DNA of 64,000 bases from assembly GCA_963754335.1 (NCBI GenBank), contig CAVWFQ010000003.1, positions 682,001-746,000 on the forward strand, written 5' to 3'. The notes under the pieces are model-generated. The model was not told where the DNA came from, searched no databases, and was given only the letters and a program-made list of their open reading frames with translations. Positions 34,945 to 45,200 of the stretch are shown in pieces. This DNA is from JBBSDP01 sp963754335. GTDB taxonomy: Bacteria; Planctomycetota; Phycisphaerae; Tepidisphaerales; Tepidisphaeraceae. Position 1 is the first letter of the stretch, and each line of letters starts with the position of its first letter. The position numbers were made by a program, and so were the translations under genes.

Positions 34945-37815
34945 ATGGCAATTGTCGTTACGTGTCCCGCCTGCGGCAATCTTTCGCAGGTTCCCGATCA
35001 GGCCGCCGGTTCCGCGGTGCGGTGTCCGCATTGCGCGGCGGTGATGGCGGTCCCCGGTTCCGCGCCGACTGAAACCCAGGCCGCCCCTGGGGCCGGCTCG
35101 CGCACTCCCAATTACTTTAACGTCGTCACCCCAGCCCCGGCGGCATATATGTGCGCGACGTGTGGCGGGCGCTTCGCGGCCGCAGATGTCCTCGATCAGC
35201 ATGGAACGATCATTTGCCAGAACTGTTACGCCGCCGCTGTCGCGCAACATGCAGACGACGCCGATTTTCTTTCGGCGCATTCCATTCCGGCGCCATCGGA
35301 TGAACACGTCGTTTCAGAAGAAGACCATTCGGACCGTCACGACGATGTCGTGAGCTTCGCTCCCGTTGCGGCGTCCGCCGAATCGTCGAGCGCTTCCGCG
35401 CCCGGCAAGCGGCCGACCGACTTCCTGCCGCTCCTGGTTGGCGGTGCGTTTGGAATCATTATCCTCGGCGCGGTGATCGTCTATGTAACTTCCAACGATT
35501 CCAGGCCGCCAGTCGCTTCAGTTCCGACGGCTCCCAGCGTTGTCCCCAACTCGGCGCCGACGGAGGCGCCCGGCCCAACCGAATGGGAGCAGAAAAACGG
35601 GCCGCACCTGGAGCGTTTGCGTGCGCAGGCCAAGTCCCTCGAGGCCTCCGGCGACCTGCCCGGCGCGTTGACGCGCTATCAGGACATGCTGAACTTTGCC
35701 GCCGATCCCAGCGCAAAGATCAGGAGCGATTCGACGCTGGCGGAATTGGCCGATGCTCGGACGCGCTGGGAGGCATTGGTCAAAGTCGTCAAGCCGGTCG
35801 ATCAGACGCCGCCTCCGCCAACGCCGGACCAGGCGGTTGCTTCGGCCGGGTCGAGCTATCCCAAATGGCACGATACGGGAAAGCCTTCCGTGCCCGCGAC
35901 GGAAACCGAAAAGCCGGAAAAGCATACGACTCCTTCTGCGACCGAGCCCGCTGTCGCTGAGAATCCGACGCCCAAGCCAAAGCCAGGGCCTGAACCAACC
36001 CCGGCTCCGGCGGTGGCGGAAGATGAAGCCAACTGGGCGGCCAACCACCTTGACCAGGTTCGCAAGTTACTGGTCGACGCGCCCGAGGCGGCGAAGGGAG
36101 CGGACAAAGTCGCCGCCCTGGCCAAATATGAGCAGCTTCTTCGCCTGGTGCAGGGACATGAGAAGCAGATTACCGACGCGGACCTGAAAAAAGCCCTCGC
36201 CGCGGCCAACGATCAGCGCAAGCAGTTGCTCGCCGCCGTGCGCGATTCGGATGAGACCAAGCAGGCGACAGCGAGCTCGCTTCTGGCGGCCGGGCTCAAA
36301 AGCCTCCGTGACGGCAAATGGAAAACGGCCGAGGAATCTCTGACCGATGCGCGTCATGTGTCAGAGAAAATGTCCAAGGCCGTCGATTACTTCAAGGACG
36401 CCGGCTACGTCGCGACGCTTCATGCGCTTGCGGTGGCGTACCTGGAAAACAAGAACGTTCAACGGGCCGGCGAGATGTTCGACGACGGCGCGCCGCTGGG
36501 GCGCATCGCCTCCACCAGGCCGACGCGGGAAATGATCTGGAACCGCGCGGTCACCGATGTCACCCAGAAGTTCAACATCATGCGGACCGTGAAGATGCTG
36601 CGCGATTACCTGGAAAAGCATCCTGATCCCCCTGACGAGGACCTGATCAATCTGTTCGGCACGGCGTGTAGCGCCGGCGACGAAACGAATCCCGCCAACC
36701 GCAAGCTCCTCGACGATGCGATCGGCTATTACCAGGTGCTCAACACGCAGTTGGAGAAGACCCACCCCGGGCAGAAGCGCTGGGGCGCGCAATGGCTTCC
36801 CGAAGCCGAAGCGCAGGCTAAATATGACGATCAGAGCAAATACATCGAAATTTTTCAGCAAAAACTGCGCGACAAGGAAATGGCCGGCATCCGGCTGAAA
36901 GAAGCTCAGCAAAATGCCGCGGGAATCAAGCGGGCCCCCGGCGCCGAGGCGGCGGTCACTGCGGCGAAGAATGCGCTCACCGACGCCGATCGCGCCGCGA
37001 CCGCGGCGCGGGCCGCGATCCCCCGGGCGGCGTGGCTGACCGACCTGAAGCCGATGATTCCGCCGGACACCGTGGTCGCGATGGTCACTCCGCCGCCGGC
37101 CTCTTCACTTTCGCCGTCGCCGGGTCCGTCCGGGTCATCGGCGCTGCCCGATTCCTCGACGACTCCGCCCCCCAATGCCACGCCGGCGCCCTCGACTCCG
37201 TCTACCTCGACTCCGGCCCCGGCGGCGGATCCTGCGCCGCCGCCCGTTGTCGTTCCGACGCGCGAGGTCCGGTACGCGGCGGCGTTTCCGGTCGATAAGA
37301 CGCACCTGGTGACAGCGGCGGATCCGCTCGGCTCCGCGAGCGCCGTACGTCTGGAAGACACGCAGGGGAACGTATTTGCCGCGCGAGTGGTTGCCCGGGA
37401 GGGAAAACTCGCGTTGCTGGAAGTTTCGCCGGGCGATGCCGGCGGGCCGTTGCGCTACTTTAATTTGTCGCCGGGTTATTCGGGCGGCCCGGTGCGCTGC
37501 GCCGCCATTCCCGAAGCCAATGTCTTCGGCCCTTCAGTCGCTCTGCTCAACGGCGATTCGGTCCCGGTCCCCCGAGGGCCCAAATGGTCCGTCGGCCTTT
37601 CGGAACATCCGCGGCTGGCCGGTTCTCCGCTGCTCGATGGCGACAATGCGGTGATTGGCGTTGTCGTAGCCGACCGTGAAGATCCAAAGACCCGCCTGCC
37701 GTCGATTCCCGTGAAGGATATTTCGGATTTCCTCCAGGCGCAGCATGTCATGCCCGGGCCCAGCCCCAGCGTCGATCCCGTCGGCATCTATCAGGTGGCG
37801 GCAGAGAGCGAGTAA
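34945..37815 (+). CDS. Zinc-ribbon, TPR and protease-like-domain membrane protein
   Basis: 956 residues. Two Cys4 zinc ribbons (CPACGNLSQVPDQ...CPHC; CATCGGRF...CQNC) lie in the first ~100 residues. A membrane helix (LLVGGAFGIIILGAVIVYVT) is at about 162-181. Pro/Ala/Thr-rich linkers alternate with helical TPR-like blocks up to ~700. The last ~170 residues resemble a trypsin-like fold (KTHLVTAADPLGSASAV; HPRLAGSPLLDGDNAVIGVV), but the usual catalytic Ser within GNSGGP is not seen, so it may be inactive. A role as a cytoplasm-to-periplasm scaffold is inferred. The frame is intact. Confidence 0.65.
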   Translation: MAIVVTCPACGNLSQVPDQAAGSAVRCPHCAAVMAVPGSAPTETQAAPGAGSRTPNYFNVVTPAPAAYMCATCGGRFAAADVLDQHGTIICQNCYAAAVAQHADDADFLSAHSIPAPSDEHVVSEEDHSDRHDDVVSFAPVAASAESSSASAPGKRPTDFLPLLVGGAFGIIILGAVIVYVTSNDSRPPVASVPTAPSVVPNSAPTEAPGPTEWEQKNGPHLERLRAQAKSLEASGDLPGALTRYQDMLNFAADPSAKIRSDSTLAELADARTRWEALVKVVKPVDQTPPPPTPDQAVASAGSSYPKWHDTGKPSVPATETEKPEKHTTPSATEPAVAENPTPKPKPGPEPTPAPAVAEDEANWAANHLDQVRKLLVDAPEAAKGADKVAALAKYEQLLRLVQGHEKQITDADLKKALAAANDQRKQLLAAVRDSDETKQATASSLLAAGLKSLRDGKWKTAEESLTDARHVSEKMSKAVDYFKDAGYVATLHALAVAYLENKNVQRAGEMFDDGAPLGRIASTRPTREMIWNRAVTDVTQKFNIMRTVKMLRDYLEKHPDPPDEDLINLFGTACSAGDETNPANRKLLDDAIGYYQVLNTQLEKTHPGQKRWGAQWLPEAEAQAKYDDQSKYIEIFQQKLRDKEMAGIRLKEAQQNAAGIKRAPGAEAAVTAAKNALTDADRAATAARAAIPRAAWLTDLKPMIPPDTVVAMVTPPPASSLSPSPGPSGSSALPDSSTTPPPNATPAPSTPSTSTPAPAADPAPPPVVVPTREVRYAAAFPVDKTHLVTAADPLGSASAVRLEDTQGNVFAARVVAREGKLALLEVSPGDAGGPLRYFNLSPGYSGGPVRCAAIPEANVFGPSVALLNGDSVPVPRGPKWSVGLSEHPRLAGSPLLDGDNAVIGVVVADREDPKTRLPSIPVKDISDFLQAQHVMPGPSPSVDPVGIYQVAAESE

Positions 37816-37840
37816 GAGCGATTCATCCACTTGTCTTTTT

Positions 37841-37930
37841 GTTGAACGTTGAGCGTTGAACGTTGGATGTTCGAACGTTGAACGTTGAAAAATTAACGTC
37901 CAACGCTCAACTTTCAACGTTCAACGTTGG
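37841..37930. repeat. Hairpin repeat of GTTGAACGTTGAGCGTTGAA type
   Basis: The left arm consists of repeats of GAACGTTGA and the right arm of their inverse (CAACGCTCAACTTTCAACG), around a short AT-rich loop. It lies between the convergent zinc-ribbon/TPR gene and imuB and may also terminate both. Similar word-like repeat elements are found inside imuB. Confidence 0.75.
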
Positions 37931-37965
37931 AAATTCCGCGCCGTGCATACCTCGTTGCGATCCGG

Positions 37966-39998
37966 TTATTCGAATATCCCATGCAGATACCACTTCCCCG
38001 TCTGGCGGACGCGGAAGATCCAGAACCGTTGGCCGCTGGTTTCTTCCACGTCGAAGTAATCGCGCGTCTTGTCGTTTCCTTCCCACCACTGCCCCGCGAT
38101 GCGCTCGGGCCCGACGGCATGCACCACGCGACGAACCGTGCGCTCGTAAGTGAAAGCCACCGGCTGGCCTTCGGCATCATCCGACGGCGAAACCATCACC
38201 CGCAACTCCAGCGGGCAGGGGAGAAGGTGGAGGGGACGGGGGAGTGGGAAAGATTGTGACGGGGTAACGGAGTGACGGGGTGTCGGAGTGGATTTGCGGC
38301 GCCGCACCCCGACACCCCGACACTCCGACACTCCGTTACATTCTTTCCCCACGGCCCATGCCTTCTCCGGCACGTGCGATTCGGCCAATTGCGGCCGCAG
38401 GATCGATCCTTCCCCCAGGCGGATCGCCAGTCGTTCGATGAGCCGGTCGAGCTCCATCTGGCCGGCGTATTCTTCGTGGGCGAGCAGGGAAATCTGCTCA
38501 TCGGACAGCGGCTCGTGGAGCGACGCCGTCAGCCGCATGCCGATATAGCCGGAGTCGAGGAGATGAGGGTTCAGGGTTCGGGGTTCAGGGTTCAGTGAAG
38601 AAAGGCCGGCCGTTCTCTTCCCTGAACCCTGAACCCCGAACCCCGAACCCTCCATCGCGCACCTGAACAGATTGAACAGGTTCACCGCATCGCGCAACGG
38701 GCGCGAAAGAAGGATGCTGTGGTGCAGCGGCGGGGCATGGGGGCGCAGCAGCTCGACCTCCAGCCGCCTTGCCCCGCGACCACGGCGGACGAGCTGGGGG
38801 ATGAGCTGGCCGATCAGATGCTGGAAGACGGCCCAGATCGCCTCCAGGGAACTGACCACGCCGTCAAAATCCATCTGCGCTGCGATCGTCGCCTGGTGCT
38901 CGAGGGGCGTGAGGGGTTCGGGAATCCGCCCCAGCGCCTGATCGATCCGGGTAAGGAGCTGATTTCCAAATCGGGCCGGCAGGGCCGACCGCGGGAAGCG
39001 CCATCACCTGTCCGATCGTCGTCAGGCCCAGGTGATGCAGGGCCACCGTCATCTCCCGGCCGATGCGCAGCGCCGCCGGGGAAAGCGGGGCGAGGGCCGT
39101 GGCGATTTGGTCGACGGAGACGATCGCGCCCTCTTTCCCTCATCCGCCAGCGCCCAGGCGGCTCCCGGCGTCGGCGCCACCGCCACCCGCGCCCCAATCC
39201 TCAGCCGCCGCATCGCGGCGGAGACCTGGCTGACGAGATTTTGGATTCCGCAGGACATTGTGGTGCAGGCTTCCAGCCTGCTTTCATCCGAAGCAGGCTG
39301 GAAGCCTGCACCACAATGGGCCTTGTCAGAGGGGGCCGGTGAATTTTCCTTTTGTGGCACGGGCGTCTCGCCCGTGCAGATGGAGGAAGAGCACGGGCGA
39401 GACGCCCGTGCCACATTCATCGCAAAGAGCCGTTCGCTTCCTGTGATGTCAAGAAAAATCGCCGGCGCGTCCTGTTCATCGGAATCCTTTTCCGGTTCGA
39501 CACCCATACTGCACGCGACGATGGGGCTGAAGCGCATGAGCCAGCGTCCCAGCGCTTCCATCGCCCGCCGATCGCGCTGCGGCTCATGGTCGGCGTGCTC
39601 CACATCCGCGCCAGGGCCCGTGCCTGTGTGAGGGTCATCCCCCGGCGGATTCCGCTCGCGTGCGCTTCGCTCGACACCGCCAGGATCACCTGTCGTTCCG
39701 CGACACGGCGAACGATGAGGAGGGGAGTGGAGCGAAATGTGCTTAGCGAGCCGCGACCGTAAGGGAGCGAAGGAGTGACAAAACTCCGGCTTTCTGATGT
39801 GTGCGACCCCCTCGCTCCCTGACGGTCGCGGCTCGCTAAGGTGTGTTCGTTTCGATCGTCATTGGCAGTCTGTGATGAGCAAAAACCTTTCGTCGGCGGC
39901 TCACCCTGCTTTCGTCGTCGGCGATCGATGGGCCAGTTCAGCAACCTGACGCACAGGAACTGCCGGTGCGGGACGGACGGAGAGTCGATGGTTTTCAC
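37966..39998 (-). CDS. imuB: ImuB-like inactive Y-family polymerase with in-frame hairpin insertions and three frameshifts
   Basis: The frame pieces together give an ImuB-type protein: RQFLCVRLLNWPIDRRRR, then LIVRRVAERQVILAVSSEA, GIRRGMTLTQARAL, APAIFLDITGSERLF, RLRIGARVAVAPTPGAAWAL, QVMALP, RFGNQLLTRIDQALGRIPEP and a C-terminal part ending GKWYLHGIFE. In other bacteria ImuB links ImuA and DnaE2 in damage-induced mutagenesis; dnaE2 is not in this window. Frame breaks are near 39600, 39135 and 39001, each one base. Five hairpin elements lie inside the gene without stop codons (39742-39840, 39353-39415, 39256-39318, 38567-38650, 38264-38339). The start chosen is a GTG at 39998 with GGAG upstream; an ATG at 40046 is the alternative. 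Confidence 0.75.
38264..38339. repeat. Hairpin repeat inside imuB (GTAACGGAGTGACGGGG type)
   Basis: The element starts GTAACGGAGTGACGGGGTGT and ends with the inverse CCGACACTCCGTTAC around a GGCGCC centre. In the imuB frame it is read as coding and encodes a Cys/Gly/Arg-rich stretch (CNGVSECRGVGVRRRKSTPT) that is foreign to the protein family. Confidence 0.8.
38567..38650. repeat. Hairpin repeat inside imuB (GGGTTCAGGGTTCGGGG type)
   Basis: Left arm GGGTTCAGGGTTCGGGGTTC, right arm GAACCCTGAACCCCGAACCC, separated by about 25 bases. The imuB frame runs through it and encodes SGFGVQGSGK and LNPEPRTLNPHL, a low-complexity insert between FRCAMEG and LLDSGYIGMRLT. Confidence 0.85.
39256..39318. 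repeat. 63-bp hairpin inside imuB (TGCAGGCTTCCAGCCTGC type)
   Basis: CATTGTGGTGCAGGCTTCCA at the left is matched by its inverse TGGAAGCCTGCACCACAATG at the right; inside each arm AGGCTTCCAGCCT is itself palindromic. The length is 63 bases, exactly 21 codons, so the reading frame is kept. It encodes CGAGFQPASDESRLEACTT in the imuB frame. Confidence 0.9.
39353..39415. repeat. 63-bp hairpin inside imuB (GGCACGGGCGTCTCGCCCGTG type)
   Basis: TGTGGCACGGGCGTCTCGCC and the inverse GGCGAGACGCCCGTGCCACA flank a short loop. The length is 63 bases (21 codons). It encodes VARASRPCSSSICTGETPVP within the imuB frame, directly after GSERLFAMN. The family is shared with 4464-4525 and, in part, 54443-54624. 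Confidence 0.9.
39742..39840. repeat. 99-bp hairpin inside imuB (CTTAGCGAGCCGCGACCGT type)
   Basis: CTTAGCGAGCCGCGACCGTA at the left and TACGGTCGCGGCTCGCTAAG-like sequence at the right form near-perfect inverted arms of about 29 bases (one mismatch). The length is 99 bases, exactly 33 codons. In the imuB frame it encodes LASRDRQGARGSH and PYGRGSLS, an insert in the N-terminal region between the RRRRKQGE and LIVRRVAE motifs. Confidence 0.9.
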
Positions 39999-40946
39999 GG
40001 CTGCACTCCAGGATGACGGTTTGGCCGACACGTCCTCCGTGGCCATGAATCAGTTGGACGCTCCATCGTTGCAATGTTCGCTCCCCCGGCACGGGCCGGA
40101 CGAGCCAGCGCGTCGCGGCGGCATGAATGGCCGACCCGCGCCCCGCGCGGGCGCAGCAGGATGCCCGCGCCCCCGCCGCGCTCCGCCGCCAGCTGCAGGC
40201 GCCGTGCTTCGATGCGAGAAAGAGAAGACGGAGCCGCCACCACCGCGCTCACTCCCTTGCAGCCCAGACATTCGGCGATAGCCCAGACGGTTTCCCGGTC
40301 GTTTTGTGTCTTCAGCAGGAACAGCCGCTGAAGGGGGATGCCGAAGTTGGCAAGCGCGGGAGGATAAATTTCTCCTGTTGGGTCGCACCAGATGATTGCG
40401 CCGCGGGGGAGGGGATCGAGGATGAAGGGTGGAGGGTGGAGGGTGAAGGGATTGCGACGAGAGGTGCGGCGCTTTCCCCCTCTCCCAATACTCTGGGAGA
40501 GGGTTGGGGTGAGGGTCTTGCAAGAACCTTGTGGGCAGTCGCCCGCATCCGCTACGCTTCTCCCGAGTGGGCAAATCGGAGCAGCTCTGACGGGCCGGGA
40601 CGGCCCGGCTCTCCCGGCGTGCCAAAGGGTCCTTTATTTTTTTATCGTCCGTGAAGAGATTGATGACGCGATATTTCATCTCCCGCTCCTCATCCTGCTG
40701 CGATGAAAAATCCAGCGCGGGGGTGATCCCACAAGCTGCCCGCGCCAGGACCATCGCAAAGAAGATTGCCCGTCCTTCTCCCGTCTCGCTCAGGATCTCA
40801 TGAACGGCTCCCCGGGCGAATCGTTCCGCCGGCGCCAGGGCGTCCAGCTCATCGAGGCCGGTGGGGAATCCTTTCCCATCCGCCGTCGATCGACCGTTCG
40901 CGTCCAGCGTTAGGAGCTTCCCGTCATGGCAGGAGATGAGGCGCAT
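39901..40946 (-). CDS. imuA: ImuA-like protein with repeat insertion and two frameshifts
   Basis: The start MRLISCHDGK is followed by FPTGLDELDALAPAERFARG and AVHEILSETGEGRAIFFAMV, as in ImuA (a RecA/SulA-like helper of translesion mutagenesis). After GITPALDFS a foreign repeat-derived stretch follows (~240 bases). The family sequence resumes in another frame with RGAIIWCDPTGEIYPPALAN, FLLKTQNDRETVWAIAECLG and RIEARRLQLAAERGGGAGIL. It shifts again near 40130 to TRWLVRPVPGERTLQRWSVQ and ends SPTTKAG. Its end overlaps the start of imuB by roughly 100-150 bases in another frame, a typical imuA-imuB arrangement. The joined product is recognisable throughout. Confidence 0.75.
40424..40515. repeat. 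Compound hairpin repeat inside imuA
   Basis: The right part (40478-40515) is CCCTCTCCCAATACTCTGGG followed by AGAGGGTTGGGGTGAGGG, a member of the CTCCC...GGGAG family. The left part is GAAGGGTGGAGGGTGGAGGG. In the imuA frame it yields DPHPNPLPEYWERG and SLHPPPSTLHP, low-complexity peptides that are absent from ImuA proteins. The frame returns to ImuA-like sequence just after it. Confidence 0.75.
40584..40618. repeat. Short palindromic element inside imuA
   Basis: CTCTGACGGGCCGGGACGGC and CCGGCTCTCCCGG form an imperfect palindrome centred on GGGCCGGGACGGCCC. It lies in the stretch of imuA that has no counterpart in the family (KDPLARRESRAVPARQS in translation) and is the third element of that insert. 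Confidence 0.6.
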
Positions 40947-40955
40947 AATCCCTGA

Positions 40956-40969
40956 ATAGTTTGGACTAT
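40956..40969. promoter_or_regulatory. Palindromic operator candidate upstream of imuA
   Basis: ATAGTTTGGACTAT is a perfect 5-base inverted repeat (ATAGT/ACTAT) with a 4-base spacer, ending ten bases before the imuA ATG. imuA-imuB cassettes are usually under SOS control, so a LexA-like repressor site is the natural suggestion. It does not match the GAAC-N4-GTTC or GTTC-N7-GTTC forms. Confidence 0.4.
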
Positions 40970-41219
40970 GTTAGGGTATAGCGCGCGAGGCAAGAGTGTG
41001 TCAATGCGGGAAGGGCGAATTGGTTTAACGAAGGGAAAACTTAATGTGGAGTTTGTTTAGTAAGAATCATTCTTCGCCTGCTCATCGCACATTGATTGGG
41101 AACGAACCGCGAAGTCGCGAAGAGCGCGAAGACGGACGCGAAGAAATTCAAACACATAGGTCAAATATGAAGACCGAGCGTGAACCTGCCTCTACATGTT
41201 CATGGTAAGCAGGTCGCGT

Positions 41220-42280
41220 TCATCGCTCGGCACCCTTCCTCGACTGATCCGCCAGAAGCTGCTGAAGACTGGCGATCTGCTTGGCGTTGCCGGAGCCTTC
41301 AATGGCGCGGACGGCGATCTCCTGGACCTGGCCATAAGCCTTTTCGGACTGGGCCAGGAGACGGGCGATCTGGTCGGATTGCTCCTTGGCGGTCTGCTCG
41401 AGCGAGGTGATGCGCGTGGTGAGGACGTTGCGCTCGCCGTCGAATTGGCGCTTGAGCAGCTCTTCGCGGGAGGCGCTCTCCTGCTGCTGGCGGGTGGTCG
41501 CTTCCTTCACGGCCCGGGCGACGGCGGCATCCAGATCCTTCGGGAATGATTCGACGCGCTGGCGCAAATTCGCGAGTTCTTCCTCGCGGGTCTTGATCGC
41601 CCGTTCCCGCTCGGCGAGCTCCTTGTCGGCGGCGGCTTTGCGGCTCGCTCAGCTCTTTATTCGCGCCGGCCATCTCATCCGCGAAGACATCGCGCGCCTG
41701 CTGCTGCTCGCGGGCAAAGGCATAGCGGTACTCTTCCTTTTCCCGTTCACGCCGTTTCAACTCGGAGGCGTCGCGATCCTTGTTGACCGCTTCGCGCAGC
41801 TTCTGCTCATCTTCCCAATGCTTGCGCGTCTGATTGACTTCGCGTTCCAGCTCCTCACGGTCGCGGGCGAGCTCCGCCTCGAATTCGGTGGCGCTGATGC
41901 TCCTGGGATTCGATCAATGCGGTGAGCGTCGAGGCGGATCGCTGGATTTCGTAGATTTCCTTCAGCTCGGCGTCCTTGGCAACGATCGCACGCTGCACCT
42001 GAACGTAGCGGGAGACCTGCTCTTCGAGCCGGTCGGAAAGCTGGGTGAGCATCTTGCCGACGACGCCTTTGAGCTCGCCGATCGATTTGACGACGCCTTC
42101 GGTGGAGAGTTGCTCCGCCGCCGCGATCGCCTGGTCGGCGGCGCGGGCTTCGATCTTTTCTTCGGGACGGGCCTGCGCCTCGCGCCGCTCGGCGACGGTT
42201 TTTTCCGTCTCCGCAAGCGTTTCCAGCATCTGCTGGCGGGGTGGGGATTTCCTCCGGGATGAGGTGGATTTTTCTGCCAT
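41220..42280 (-). CDS. Coiled-coil protein downstream of nrdJ (two frameshifts)
   Basis: Joined length is about 353 residues. The protein opens MAEKSTSSRRKSPPRQQML and is almost all charged helix with heptads (LTQLSDRLEEQVSRYVQVQR; KRREREKEEYRYAFAREQQQ; TRITSLEQTAKEQSDQIARL; IASLQQLLADQSRK). No signal peptide or membrane segment. Breaks lie near 41890 and 41645. It begins 14 bases after the nrdJ stop in the same direction, so the two are probably one operon. I do not recognise the family; a structural or scaffold role is inferred from the coiled coil only. Confidence 0.6.
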
Positions 42281-42294
42281 GGTTTAACCTCGAA

Positions 42295-45200
42295 TTAGCT
42301 GCAACCCATTGAATTTCCGCAATTCAGGCACTTGTAGCACGTGCCGCTGCGGACGGTGATGCTGCCGCAGACATCACAGGCCGGCGCATCCGCCTGAAGT
42401 TCGCTTCCCTGCTGGCTCAGGGGATCGGAGACGATCGCGAGGCGGAGAACGCCCGGCGACGCTGGGGCTCCTGCGCCGGGACCCTGGAGATGCGAGCTGT
42501 GTGAATCCTTCGCCGCATCATCGGGATCTTTGGCGTAGCTGAAGGGGCGCGCCGTGTCGAGATCGATGCGCGGGCCGTGGCCATTGCCTTCCTTTTTTCG
42601 CGCCACCGGAGGAGCGCTCTCTCCGCGTCCATCTTCATCCTCATTCAGCGTATCGAGCGTCGACGGCTCCTCGACCGGCGGGGCGGTCTTGCTCGGCCGC
42701 CGCGGGGCGTGGGTGGCGCGGTAACCCGGGACGAATTCCATCGCCATCCAGCGGAAGATGTAGTCGGTGAGACTCTTGGCGATGGGGATTTCGGGATTGC
42801 GGGTCATGCCGCTCGGCTCGAATCGCACATGCTCGAATTTGCGCACGAGCGATTCGACCGGCACGCCATATTGCAGCGAAACGCTGACCAATGTGGCGAT
42901 CGTGTCCATCAGCCCGCCGATCGTGGAACCTTCCTTGGCGATTCGGATGAAGACTTCGCCGGGTTGGCCGTCGTCGTACAAGCCGACGGTGATGTATCCC
43001 TCGTGGCCCGCCACGTCGAATTTGTGGGTCATGGCCCGCCGCGTGTCGGGCAGCCGGCGGCGCAGCGGACGCTCGACAATGCGCTCGACGATCTTTTCGA
43101 CGGTGTGAGCTACGGGAGCGAGGTTGTCGGAAACCAAGCCGGCGTGCGGCGCGAGGATAGAATGCGTCGCGGCGACGGTGTCGCGGGCGAGTTCCTCGCG
43201 AGCCGCCTTCACGTTTTCCTCGTCGTCCTCGTCGGTGCTCGCGTCGAGGTCCTCATCGGATTTCACATTCAGCGGCTGAGAAAGCTTGGAGCCGTCGCGA
43301 TAGAGGGCATTAGCCTTGAGGCCGAGTTCCCAGCTCAGCGTATAGCTGTTCTTAATGTCATCAACCGTCGCCTCATTGGGCAGATTGATGGTTTTGGAGA
43401 TTGCCCCGCTGATAAAGGGTTGTGCGGCGGCCATCATTCGAATGTGGCCTTCCACGGCGATGAATCGCTTTCCAACTTTTCCGCACTTGTTGGCGCAGAT
43501 CGAAGATGGAAAGATGTTCATCCTGCATGTGCGGGGCCCCTTCGACGGTGCCGCGGCCGCAGATGACATCGTTGGCTTCGTCGATCTGCTTCTTCGTGAA
43601 GCCGAGCCGGCGGAGAAGATTGAAGTTGGGCGCCTGCCATTCCGCTTCGGGAATTTCCAGACGCTTGAACACTCCAGCGTCGAGCGACCAGGGGCTGAAG
43701 GCGAACGAAATCTCGAAGTTGCCGGGAAGGGCGGCCTCGATTTTCTCCAGATCGGCTTCGGTGAAGCCCAGACGTTTCAGCTTCTCGTAACTAATCTGCG
43801 GGGCATCGTGAAGGGTGAGCGTTCCCATCACGTACTTCATGATGTCGTGAATCTGCGTTGGCTCATACCCGAGGTTTTCCAGGGCAGGACGCAAAGACTG
43901 GTTGGCGATCTTGAAGTATCCGCCACCGGCCAGCTTCTTGAACTTCACGAGGGCAAAGTCCGGCTCGACGCCGGTTGTATCGCAATCCATCAGAAGACCG
44001 ATGGTGCCGGTCGGGGCGATGACGGTGGTTTGGGCGTTGCGGTACCCGTGACGCTCGCCAAGCTGGAGGGCGCGGTCCCAGCATTCGCGTGCCGAATTGA
44101 GGAGCGAACGCGGGGCCATCGGGTCAGCATCGGAGAATTGCGTCGCATCGATTCCGACCGGGGGAATGTCGAGCGCTTCGTAGCCGCCCAGGCCCTTCTG
44201 GGATTGGGCGTGGTGCTCCACATCGTATGCGGCGCGGCGATGATTGCGCATGACGCGGAGCATCTCGGCCTGATTCAGTTCATAGCCGGGGAATGCGCCC
44301 AGTTCCCGGGCCATCTCGGCGCTGGCGGCGTAGCTTTCGCCGGTGAGGATGGCGGTGAGTGCCCCGCAGATGGCGCGTCCCTTGGGGCTGTCATAGGCGA
44401 TGCCCGCCTGCATCAGCATGGCGCCCAGGTTGGCATAGCCCAGCCCGAGCGTGCGGAAATGATACGAAAGCTTGGCGATGTCTTCCGAGGGGAAGCTGGC
44501 CATGAGGACGGAGATTTCCAGGACGATGGTCCAGAGCCGAATTCCGTGCTTGTACCCTTCGACGTCAAATCGGCGTTCTTCCGGATCGAAGAATCGCAGT
44601 ACGTTCAGGGACGCGAGGTTGCACGCCGTGTCGTCGAGGAACATGTACTCGGAGCAATTGTGGACGGTCAGGCCGTTGGCGATGAACGAGTGCGTCGCCG
44701 GCTCGGTCAGGTCGAAGACCTGCTCACATCCCATATGCGTGAAAGAGACAACGCGATCGTAGTTGCCCAGATGCGTGATTCGCGGCTCGGGGCCGACCAT
44801 GGCCCCGAGCGCGGCGAGTGACGCGCCTGGAAGCAAACCGACATGTTGTGCAAATAGGCGGAGGCTGCCCGGATCGATACGCAGGCCGTGGCGTCTGGTT
44901 GCTGCGTCCCCGCGGCCGGGCCGCGGGCAGTTCGCCTGTCGATCGGGCAGTTCTCCGCCGGCGAAGGCTCCGCCTTCGCTTAAATCAATGGTTTGGTATT
45001 CCCCAAGCGAGGTCGCGCCAGTTCGTTCTGTGATTGACGATTGCACCCCGAATCCGAGCAGAAGCAATTGCACGTCTTCGAGCAATCCGAGGCTTTGGCC
45101 GGCAATCTGCAACGAACCGTTGGCGATGACGCCGTCGGCGGTAAAGAGCGCGCGAAGCAGGTGGCGCTGCGCCGGCAATCCCGTGGTAAATGCTTCATCG

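Noticed and set aside
38264..38650. Possible CRISPR-like repeat array in the 38.2-38.7 kb region
   Set aside because: The repeats are inverted arms of hairpins and short word repeats, not evenly spaced identical direct repeats with unique spacers, and no cas gene is near.
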